From Gordionus sp. m RMFG-2023 (taxonomy: Eukaryota; Nematomorpha; Gordioida; Chordodea; Parachordodidae), in assembly GCF_954871325.1 (NCBI RefSeq), contig NC_088778.1, positions 13,295,666-13,359,665 of the forward strand: DNA of 64,000 nucleotides, written 5' to 3'. Shown here piece after piece: positions 35,885-46,400 of this stretch. The position numbers and the translations under genes are program-made. How positions within the stretch are numbered: the first letter of the stretch is position 1; each line of letters starts with the position of its first letter. A model generated the notes under the pieces. It was not told where the DNA came from and did not search any database. It saw only the letters and a program-made list of their open reading frames with translations.

Positions 35885-36274
35885 CAGTGGCGTAGCTAGG
35901 AATTTTCCTTAGAGGGGGTGCAGCTGGGGGGCTTCGCCTCCCAGATCCCCTTTAACGGGCCTTCGACCCTTTTGCCAGGCCTTCGGCCGGGTTTATCTTA
36001 CAAATCATAACCTTATCTTCGATAATTAATAAATATATTTTTTAAATACATCAATAATATGTTATTATAATTTAGTAGATTATTCCCAATATAATAATAC
36101 TATCCAGAATAATTTCAATAGTAATATAATATCCTTCCATTCCACAAACATCAAAACCAGAAAAATATAATTGATATAAAATCACTTTTAAGTCTTTTGA
36201 ACGTATAATCTAAAAAATATTTTTGCTCTGGGAGGGGTCCAAACCCGAAAATCACCCCCGTAGCTACGCCACTG
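35885..36274. mobile_element. hAT-like MITE, 390 bp, with 8-bp duplication
   Basis: Ends CAGTGGCGTAGCTA and TAGCTACGCCACTG are a perfect inverse pair. The duplication AGTAGATT is perfect (35877-35884, 36275-36282). A GC-rich patch after the left end (GGCTTCGCCTCC, GGCCTTCGGCCGGG) is shared with the larger elements at 30 kb. Confidence 0.92.
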
Positions 36275-36282
36275 AGTAGATT

Positions 36283-37569
36283 ATTCAAAAAAAAATCTAA
36301 TTTTTTTAAGAGGCTAATAATAATTGAGCAAAATTAAAAAAATTAGCGACCCCTAAAATTGTTTAATTTTGCAGCCCTGCAATAGATTAAAATTAAATAA
36401 TCTATTACATTTTTTAATCTGTGGAGTAAAAGAAAATGTCAGGGATAAATCTCAATTTTGGCAGTTGCCTTAGAACTCCATCATAAAACCAACACATAAA
36501 ATTCTGCTGAACACAGACTAAATAACATTACACCCTCAGAAAAATTATCAGAGTCTCAACTTTTTACAATTTGGGTATGGATACTTAGAGTTTATAACCT
36601 CCTTTTTTCTAGAAAAAACCTTTAACTGGACCTATTGAGTGGGTTGGCTGGAATCTGAGCTGTGTAATTCTCAAAATAATTAAAGTCTTTTTAAATATTT
36701 TAATTAAATAATATCTGAAGAAACATTAGATTATTTTATCTAATGTTTTTCTTAAAGATCAAATTTTTTTTTGTTATTTATTTCGAAAAATACACAAATT
36801 CTCTTATCTTATCTTGCACGTTGGTCATAGACCTGCCCAAGATGAGCGAATGTGAATTATATGAAGGCCTATCCTTCATATAATTATACTGGTTCTTTTC
36901 TTACGATACCCACAAACCTTGTACCCAGGAAACTGATTTATGAGTGGAACTAACCCCTTCCAATGAAGTGAATAATCATATATAGCAGGGGATGGAAATT
37001 ATATTATAAGGAGAACAGAATAGATATAGGAAACTGTCCAAAGTCTTGCAAATACAACCGTCTAATTATTACTTTAAGATATAATTTATTACAATAAAAA
37101 AGATAAGGAAAGGAAAGCCATTATTATTTTACCGATAACCAAAAAAGAGTCTTCTGATCTTTAAGAGCATATCACGATTACTTAAATTTAATTTTATTAC
37201 TTTAAACAATTAGAATTTGATTAAAATAAAAACTAAAATCACAATTAATTAAATTTAAATTATAATAAATTAAAGAAGAAACTTGATCATCTTTAAATAA
37301 GAATCAAATATCAAACAGTAAAGTATAATTATATAAAATCCCTTTAAGGGACCTCCAGACTTATAATTTTAAATACTTGATAAGTATAATTTATTAATTT
37401 ATTTCGCTTAACTAGTTACTGTCCTAATAAATAATTCCTTAAAAAAAGCCTTTTGTCTTAATAAATATTAGAAAAACCCCATTTCTCGAAAGTAACTCAC
37501 TGTCTAATAATAATAACTTAAAATACATATTATGAACAAAGTTTATCAATTTTAACCTCGTTTAGCAGG
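36283..37569. other. No recognisable feature
   Basis: No long frame and no repeat recognised. It may include the 3' untranslated region of the LINE that ends nearby. Confidence 0.35.
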
Positions 37570-38110
37570 TATTTGTCATATGCTCATTCATATATGAGTC
37601 TCAAAATATATTTGAATATTTTCCTGTCTGATGAAGCCCTCTTTAAAAACTCCCAAGATAGATCAAGTTCGACCAAAGACCTTACAATTCTTTCAAACCA
37701 GCTGCCTTTATAGGATAAAAAAGGCTTAAGAGCAATGTCTTCCTGAGATTGGTTTATAAGGGCTTGATGCATTAAATTGTTCGAAGGATGTCTTATTATG
37801 TGACCCATCAACTCAATTTTCCTATATTCTATCATCCTATGAATAGGAAGAATATCACAGCTTGCTTATAGACTATAATTTGTAGTATTACGAGGGTAAA
37901 AGGTCCTTGTTATGTATCTTAGACATTTATTAAAAATATCTGCATCTTGTTATTATCCGACTTAGTATCATTCCATGTTTCTACACCGTAGTAAAGTAAG
38001 CCATTATTAGGACTTTAAATTGTCTAATCTTCTAAGGAATCGATATTTGTTGTGAGGACCAAATCTTCATCAAAGCCTTGTACTTTTCTCTGGTTTTATT
38101 TAGTTCAGAC
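37570..38110 (-). pseudogene. LINE, 3' part of ORF2
   Basis: On the minus strand: ELNKTREKYKALMKIWSSQQ near 38110-38050, a decayed middle with ETWNDTKSDNN in another frame, then an open stretch 37835-37584 with YRKIELMGHIIRHPSNNLM. The last is the usual C-terminal region of non-LTR retrotransposons of the CR1/Jockey/RTE kind. At least two frame changes. It continues upstream at 41222 beyond an inserted element. Confidence 0.75.
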
Positions 38111-38350
38111 TGTTGATCTTTTTTCGTACAAGGGAGACTCCCGCAATTTTTTAGTTTACACGCAGCAACTCTCTCCCGCAAAACTACCGCAATTGGAAAT
38201 CTCCCGCAAAAATTTACCACAATTTTTTAATTTCTCTCGCATTTTTTTTTAAAGTATTTTAACATTTTTTATATATAAATAATAATTTTGAGAGACATTA
38301 ATTGATTATTTTTATATTTTTGAAATATTTAAAATATTTAATCGAAAAAC

Positions 38351-39320
38351 ATGTCTAGTTTGTTAATTTCTTTCAATCCTGTTTTATTTTTATCCAATAA
38401 TAAATCAACATCATTTCATTTATATAAGTCAGTACAGGGGAGTATTTCAACATCGATTGCAATACAAAAATATTCTCAAATAATAAATAATACAGATGCA
38501 ACTACATTTGCGGAAATCGTATACATCTATCATGTAGTTCAACATTCATAGAGCTATATCATCACAATGTGGGTCGAATCTTTTTATCATGGTATTTAAC
38601 GACTCCAATATAAGTGCAAACCTTTCTTGTGGCAAAACAAAAATGAGCAAGGCTATCACAAGTGTTTTAGTACCTGAATCCTAGAGGTCAATTCTAGAAG
38701 ATTTGAAAGATGGGCATCCATATGCAATTATAACAGATGCAACTAATAAGGGAAATATTAAAACATTTCTCTCGATCCTTCGCTATTTCAACAAGAATAA
38801 GAACATTTTAATAAAACTGTTAAAATTTTTTTCCTCGGATAGTAAAAATCCAACTATGTAGCTAGCCACATAATGGTAAATATAGCTGATTCAGAGTTAT
38901 CAATGATTTGCATGTCAGCTTTCTGCGCTGATAATGCCCCTGTAAATTTTGGCAAAAACCAAAGTTACCGAATTGAGGCAGCATAATTATGAATTTATAC
39001 CAATTTGCTTTATATGCCATATACTACATAATTCTTGCAAGAAGGCAATAAATGTACTATCTGTGGATATCGAAATAATTGTGATGAAATGTTTTAACGA
39101 ATTTAGTCATCAACTAAAAAATTTAATGAATGAAAAGAGTTTTTAAAATTTTACAAACCCTTAAAAAAATACTTCTTATATAAAGATTTTAAAAGCTGTC
39201 CTAAAATATTGAAAAATTTTTTCGAGTATGAAATGGCAGAAGCATATTTAGGATTCGTTTCACATGTAAAAAATCTACTTCATGCAGTTAATATTCAGTT
39301 GCAATCAGAATATTCTTAAT
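38351..39320 (+). pseudogene. hAT-like transposase, N-terminal and catalytic part, decayed
   Basis: It starts MSSLLISFNPVLFLSNNKS and reads TTFAEIVYIYHVVQHS to 38550. Frame-shifted pieces then resemble KTKMSKAITSVL, ILEDLKDGHPYAIITDAT and SADNAPVNFG. The order (binding region, first aspartate block ITDAT, second aspartate block ADNA) is that of hAT-like transposases found in animals. Several breaks. Confidence 0.6.
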
Positions 39321-39339
39321 AAAAAAGAATCACAAAATC

Positions 39340-39978
39340 ATGCTACACCTCTGTTCATCTCTACAATTAAAAATTGATATTAAATTTTATAGCGCTATTG
39401 CTAAAAATATTATATTAAAATGTTCAAATAATACTCTAATTAATACATTTTTAAATGAAGCAGATATTTTTATTAAGACAATTTTAGAATATTTACAATC
39501 AAAATTTGATTTTAATAACTCTATTTACAAATGTATAAATATTATGTGCTTGGAACAGAGACCATCAATTGATGGTTTTTATAATTTAATCAATATATTA
39601 AAAATACCAAAAGACATTGATTTCTTGTTTGAGAAGATTGTAATTCTCTCTATTTTTTATGATTCGCCAAAATACTTAAAGTTAGATGGTCTAAAAGCAG
39701 AGGAGAAATGGGTATAATTTTTTCGTAATAACGATAAATCCCCATGCTTGGAAAAACTATGCGAGTATGTCTTCTCCTTACCTCATTCTAATGCCTCATC
39801 AGAGCGCATTTTTAGCCTGATGAGGACTGCCTGGAAAAAGGAGAGAAATCGAATTGCTTTAACAACATTAGAGGCCGAGCTAATGGTTAAACAAATATAT
39901 AATATGTCATGCCAGGTATTTTATAAATATCTCAATAACGACGGTAAACATTTAGTTCTATTATTTAATCTCAAATAA
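39340..39978 (+). pseudogene. hAT-like transposase, C-terminal part
   Basis: Two frames, 39340-39717 and 39748-39978, separated by one in-frame stop near 39715. The second has the dimerisation motif SLPHSNASSERIFSLMR followed by TTLEAELMVKQ, typical of this hAT-like group. It is the best preserved part of the element. Confidence 0.75.
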
Positions 39979-40049
39979 AATATAATTAAGTTTTAGCAAT
40001 GGCGCCATAAAATTTATTGTCAATTTTTAACTGTAAAGATGAACACATC

Positions 40050-40720
40050 TGCAGCATAATTTTGTGAATCTTTGTTAAGATTCTTCTGATTGCAACTACA
40101 CATTAACAGAATGTAGTAGATTTCCTACATGTGAAATCATTCCTAAATATACCTCTGTCATTCAATATTGAAAAAAATTTTCAAAATATTAGGACAGCTT
40201 TTATAATCTTTATTTAAGAAATATTTTTTTAAAGGTTTATAAAATTTTAAAATTCTATCGATGGCGGGTATTAGGAACATATCGCAACCAACATTGTGCT
40301 GACTCAATTCTGTAAATACACTTTGTTTTTACCAAATTCACTGAGGCATTATCAAATCAGAAAGCTGACTTGCAATTTATTTATAATCTCGAATCTGCTA
40401 TATTTACCATTATATGGTTAGCTATGTCTTCGGATTTTTTACTATTTGAGGGGAAAAAATTTAATAGTTTTATTGAAACGACCTTAATTTTGATGAAATA
40501 ACGGAGGATCAAGGGAAATATTCCCTATTAGATGCATCTGTTAGAATTGCATATGTATGCCCATTTTTCAAATCGTCAAGAATTGACCTCTTGGATTTAG
40601 GTCCTAAAACATTGATGATGATAGCTTTGCTCATTTTTGTTCTACAAGTATAGTTTCATTTATATTAGAGTCGATAAATATTATGGAAAAAAGATTCTAT
40701 CAACATTGCGATCATAAGTA
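40050..40720 (-). pseudogene. Inverse copy of the hAT-like catalytic part
   Basis: The minus strand repeats 38560-39330: TACAACATTCA near 40730, AAAAATGAGCAAAGCTATCA near 40640, and GGGCATACATATGCAATT near 40560. No C-terminal part accompanies it. Confidence 0.7.
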
Positions 40721-41221
40721 TCTCTGTGAATGTTGTACTAAAATAAGTGATTACAATTGCCGCTAGTTTCATCTGTATTATTTCTTATTTTGGGGGTACC
40801 TTATTATGTATTAAAACGTGATACGTGATAATTAAGCGCATATCCTTATAATGTTATACACACACAAGTAGATTTCCAATTGCGGTCGTTTTGCGGGACA
40901 TTCGCATAAAATATTTTTTTAATTGTAAAATTAAAATCGTTTTTTTTATAAAATTTTATCTTGTTTACAATCTTTTATATATAAAAAAGATCGTTGGTTT
41001 TTTTTATGAATTAATATATTTTAATAAATCAAGATGTTATTTTATTTTGAAAAATAGTTACTGACTTTGTATTTATATAAACTAAATAAAAAATAATAGG
41101 CGGATAATTAAGTCAATTCAAAATCCCGGCCCAATTTTTTTTTAGCAGTTTTTATATTTCTACCGCAATTTTTATATTTCTCTCGCATAATACCAAATTT
41201 CTCCCGCAATCTGAAAATTTT

Positions 41222-43300
41222 GACCTGGCAACGATGTTCTTGCCCAATAATACACCCAAGTATTTTAAGGTAGTTACTTCAGTAATCATACTACCATCTA
41301 TAGTTAAAATTATATGTGGAGAAGAATAATAGGACGTCTTAATTTTTGTCTTGTTTTTATTTAATATTAGACCAAAGTGTCCCGCCTCTAAGATGATACA
41401 ATTTATGGCTGATTGGATAACCAAACCGATTTACCGACTAAACATAAATCATCGGCGAAAGCTATAATGTTTAGTTTTCCTGAAAACCACTGAGTGAAGT
41501 GCATATCTCTGACTATGTTAATAATATGGTTGATAACAATGTTAAATAGAATCGATAAAACACAACCTTGCTTCAATCCCATCATTATCGGAATTTTCGG
41601 TGATTTTTTTCCCGCATAGATAATTTGCATAGAATAATCGTTATAAATTAATTTCAGCAAACTTATCAAAACTAAAGGAGTACCCAACTCTTCTAATGTC
41701 CTCCAAAGTTTGGAATGTATTATCGAGTCAAAAGATTTTTTAAAGTCTAGTACATCAATTATCAATTGTCTTTTCCTTACTAACGCTCTCTCTAGTTGAA
41801 TTTTTAATGCTAAGATCGCCTCTAATGCGTTTCGGCCCTTCCCAAATTTAACCAATTAATCCACAAAGAGATTTTCCACCAACGGTCTTTTTCTATTTAG
41901 TATAACATTTGCAAAAATCTTATACACCACCGAATTTAGTGATATTCTCCTCCAATCTTCAAGAAATTGTGGATTTTTGGTTTTGGGGAAATTGACCATT
42001 ATTGCGTTGATCCAGTCGTTCGGACAAAACCTTTCAATCCATACCCTGGATATAATTGGGAGCTCCGCGCATAACATGGGATCGGTCTTCAAGTATTCAC
42101 TATGTAGTAAATCCTGACCACTTGCCATATTATTTTTCAATTTATTAATTATTCCAACTAATTCAACTTTCGTTGGTTAGATAATCCTTACATCAGATGA
42201 GGTTTGGGCCATAGGTGAACTTTGTTGTACATTACATGATCTTGTTTGAGGAAGCGGAGTTGTGCCGAGATAAGTTATGTCATAATTAGGGAGAATATTG
42301 GCTTTTTTATTTAAGCTTGTTGGTCAAGGCCAAATTTTCGAAGTGGTAGGATGTTGGTCAATTAGATAGGAACAATGTGAAGATTTGTTTTTGATATTAT
42401 AGCTATTAGATTGAAGGGGTAAATGGGAATAATGATGGGAATAATGTAAAGGTTGTGAAGATTTTATAGTAACATCATAGTTATTATTTGGTTGATCACG
42501 AAGATGAGAACGATGTGATAATGTAGTTTCGGCATTATCATCGGTTGAAGATGAGAATGGAGGGAGGCAAAGCTTAGAAGTAGAAGGACATTTTTCGATA
42601 TTATCGGCAATTGAAGATGAGATTTGTGGAGGCCAAAGCTTAGAAGTGGAAGGACTATGATCACCAATAAAGTTTGGAGCTAGGTTAACATTTACAAAGC
42701 TCTCATGGTCTCCAAACATACTAGAATAATGAGTGTACCAAATGTCCATTTGGGTCTTTGGATCCGTTATCAGGGTATTCTGATGCCAGAGTTTAAATAT
42801 ACGCTGTTTCCGGCCAGATGTGAAATATAATTTAGTAGTCTGAAAGCCTTGAAAATATCATTTTTGCCAAACAAGTTATTAATTTCAACAGCACAATGTT
42901 CCAAGTACCTTCTTTTGTCTCTCCTAAGTTTGTGGCTAATATCATCTAATATGTATTTAACCCTATTTCTCCTATAGTGACCTTTCCTATTTAAACTAAC
43001 TAAGAAACCTTTCCAATTCCGTCGAAATCCAATCCGGATAATCATCTATTTTTGGTAAGGACATGGCCGCCGCCTCAGTAAAAATACCACGAGTATTTTC
43101 CCATAACGAATCAATAGATAATATAGAGAAGGAATCTCTCTGACCTAAATATCTTTCCCGTACCAGTTTGATAAATTTATCCTTCGTATTTTGGTCACTA
43201 AGGGCCTCAATATCCAATTTGGGCATTTTGGTATTTGTCTTTTCTATAAATCTTTTCCTCTTATACCAAATACTTGGATCGATCACCATCTAGCAGACAA
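41222..43300 (-). pseudogene. LINE, 5' part of ORF2 with reverse transcriptase
   Basis: Minus-strand frames in order are 43289-42996, 43045-42770, 42749-42324, 42140-41856, 41855-41403 and 41424-41225. RT motifs are NNMASGQDLLHSEYLK, WRRISLNSVVYKIF, LDFKKSFDSI, GLKQGCVLSILF and the catalytic IIAFADDLCLV, then TTLKYLGVLLGKNIVAR. About five frame changes or stops. The endonuclease domain is missing or upstream of the visible part. The 5' end stops about 160 bp before the SNX start, on the opposite strand. Confidence 0.85.
42324..42749 (-). repeat. Degenerate coding repeat inside the LINE (PSTSK-type)
   Basis: Four degenerate copies of the phrase PSTSKLWPP (also PSTSKLCLPP and PTTSKIWP), with SSS-D(D/N) and HYSH-type spacers. 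They sit between the N-terminal region and the RT domain. An unusual low-complexity insertion for a LINE ORF2. Confidence 0.55.
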
Positions 43301-43312
43301 GGAACTTATGAT

Positions 43313-43457
43313 CTGAATTAAATAACACACAGTGAAAATATAAATATTATAAGTTTATATAATCAGCTGAAAGTATTTACTGATACCCGTCAGTTATTGA
43401 AATTATATATATCCATCGAGCTATTTTAGAGGAGCTTTAAAATAATCAAAATTTTAT
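43313..43457 (+). promoter_or_regulatory. Candidate 5' region of the SNX gene
   Basis: About 145 bp lie between the 5' limit of the LINE and the inferred start codon. AT-rich with several TATATA and TATAAA-like strings (for example TATAAATATTATAAG near 43340). Nothing decisive can be seen. Confidence 0.2.
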
Positions 43458-43460
43458 ATG
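43458..43460 (+). CDS. SNX6: SNX5/6 exon 1 (inferred, start codon only)
   Basis: The first clear exon has no ATG, and its upstream frame closes at the acceptor. An ATG at 43458 directly before GTATTA, 47 nt upstream of the acceptor, would start the protein as M-TEESADS. The size fits the neighbouring 40-42 nt introns. A different, more distant first exon is possible. Confidence 0.45.
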
Positions 43461-46400
43461 GTATTAAAAATATACTATGTTACATGTCTATTTTGAATAT
43501 ATTTTAGACTGAAGAAAGTGCTGATTCAACTAATAATGCATTAGCTGTTGATATATCTGATGCCTTAAGTGAAAAAGACAAAGTCAAATTTACTATTCAT
43601 ACAAAAGTAAATAAAATAATAGTTAAAATATTATGTAATATTTTATAGACAACTCTTCCCCTCTTTCGAGAACCGGAATTCTCAGTGGTGAGAGAACATG
43701 AAGAATTTGTATGGTTACACGATTGTTATGAAGACAATGAAGAATTTGCTGGTCATATAGTAATTTTTTAAAATAATATTATTATAAAATATTCACCAGA
43801 TTCCTGCCGCCCCACCTAAACCAAATTTTGAAACATCTAGAGATAAATTGCAAAAATTAGGTGAAGGAGAAAACAGCATGACTAAAGAAGAATTTGCTCA
43901 AATGAAACAAGAATTAGAAGCGTTTGATTGAAATTTATACCATTAAATATATTATTATATAAAAACAATTTTAAATTTAATTTACTTATTTTAATAATAG
44001 GGAATATTTAGCCACATTCAAAAAAACTGTTGCTCTCCATGAATTGTTCTTATGTAGATTAGCTTCTCATCCTATACTTTGCAATTTTCATAACTTTAGA
44101 GTATTTTTAGAATATGATCAAGATGTAAGGCTATTTATAAATATATATATAAATAAGGCCTGTGTCAATTCACAAATTTTTATGGAAATATTTCCAGATA
44201 TTCTTATAAAATTATCCTATACTAATGTAATATTTATTTTTATTTATATCTATCTTTGAGCCAACCTAGGTTATGAAAATGTCAATGTTTTCTTTATAAA
44301 AAATAACTAGTAAGCTATTTCTTTTTTTATTACTCAAAAGAATCCTCTTATTTAAAACTATGGCAATATTTATAGCTTAATAACTTGTTAAATATAAAGC
44401 ACATTTTAAATCTTACTTTTAATTCTTTTTTTAAGCATTACAAAATTAAATTTTGATTTCTTTTGTTATTTCTTATTAGCAAATTATTTTATAATATATA
44501 ATTTTAATATTATATATTAGAGATCTGCAAATCACAGGCCAAACAAGTTTTGGACCTGGCTGCCTCTATTTTTTAAAATTAATTTTGGTTTATGCTGGGT
44601 TGAACCTAATATTTTTTAAAAAATTTCAGGTTGGGCCAGGTTGGGTCTTAATTTTTAAATATAATATTATATTTTTTCAAATAAATTGATATATTTTTTA
44701 ATTCTTGCAAGAAACAAGGCATTATTTTTTTTATTTTTTTTTTAGAATAAAAAATAAATAAAATTTTTCTCAATTTAAAAAAATTTGGGCCAGGCTGTGG
44801 GCAGACAAATAATTATTTTGGGTTGGGATTTTCTATATATATATAAAAAAATGTTCTGGATCGTGCAGGGCTTGAGGCCCGATATAGATCACTAATATAT
44901 ATACTATTATAAAATAACTCAAATCAAAAATAATATAGGATTCAATTGGCTTGAAAATATTGCAATTTTAGTTAAAAATTGTAAAAGCCAGCTATGATCC
45001 AATCCAATATTTATTATTTGCACAGTCCTATTAATTAGACATATTTATAAGATATGTAAATATGTATTTATGTTTTTAGTTAAATGTTAGAGGGAAAAAC
45101 AAAAAAGAGAAATTGGATCAACTCATTAGAAATGTCTCTATGACTATGGATGAAACAATGTTAGCTAATTATAAAGTAATTTTTACTATCTATTTTTAAA
45201 ATTTATTTACACATTCTTTTTTGTCAATTCTAATCCCTAATAATGGTATATTGTTAAGGAGGTTGATGATTATTTTGAACAACAAAAGTCATTTTTTGTA
45301 GAATACACTCAAAAAATCAAAGATGCTACTTTTAAAGGAGATAAAGTTGTCAAATCAAATAAAAGTTATATATATTATTAATAATTAGACCTATACACTT
45401 GAAGCCTGTAAATGTCTGGCTAAAAATAATTAACATTGGGTAGTGGGTTAAAAAAATATTTTTTTTAAACAAAAGGCAAGCTGGTGTATTATTTTGAAAT
45501 ATTTTTAGGGTATTTTGGGTAGGGAGGCTTATATTTATTAAAAATTAATTATATTTCAAAAACTTAGATAAAAACATTAGAATTAAATAAAGAATTAAAC
45601 AACCAATCAAATAATTTTTAAATATTGAACAGGTGTATGGTACCAACATTTTTAAACAATTGGGCAGTTTGTGTGTTTTTTTCAAAATTTAGGTGTGCAA
45701 TAATGTTGCTAAACTTGATTAAGCTGATTTTTAATAATAGCTAAATTAAAATTTTAATAAAACGAATATTACCTATGCTTTGCAATTTCCCCAAAAGATG
45801 ACTGAACCGTTTCTCGTTGTTGTTGAAATCTAGAGACTTTGATAATATTTGTTTGACTAAAATCTTGATTTAGCCGTTTTTTAAAAATTGACTAAAACGA
45901 TGTTTTTCCTAATGGATGAATACACGATCAGATAGACTTACTACCACACATTGCATCTTGGCGCAGCACCAAGCAATGGTCTTTAAGGGTTGTCGGCACA
46001 CATGTCTATTAATTATGTATCACAAATCTCATATCTTGATAAATTATTTATTTTAATTTATAGATGTCTCTGAAGATTATTCCAAAATTGGTCAAGCATT
46101 TATTGCCTTGGCAGCAGTTGAAACCTCACAACTAGAAACGTAAGTTATTATTTTTTATAATTGATATTAAATCTCATATCGGAAAGCAAGGCTTGAACCT
46201 ATTTTTTAAATAACCATCAATATTTATTAGTGAATTACCAATAATCATTGGGTTATTCCTCAATATTTTCTTTTTCAAAGTTGCACATCTTAATAATTTA
46301 AAATGAGGTAAAAAAAAATATAAATCATTATTTATTTTTGATTTGAACCCTACTAAATAGTTAAAATGTGATAGGCAGCGAATAAAACGATTTATTGTAC

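Larger units (their letters stand above)
38111..41221 (+). mobile_element. hAT-like element inserted in the LINE, built as a palindrome
   Basis: It splits the LINE reading (NIVARS before, ELNKTREKY after) with GAC on both sides (38108-38110, 41222-41224). Both ends hold repeated CTCCCGCAA and ACCGCAAT motifs. 38110-39330 and 40050-40900 are inverse copies of each other, including the decayed catalytic part of a transposase. A single C-terminal part lies between them on the + strand (39340-39978). The right terminus in reverse (CAGGTCAAAATTTTC) looks hAT-like, but the left one does not match it. Confidence 0.7.
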
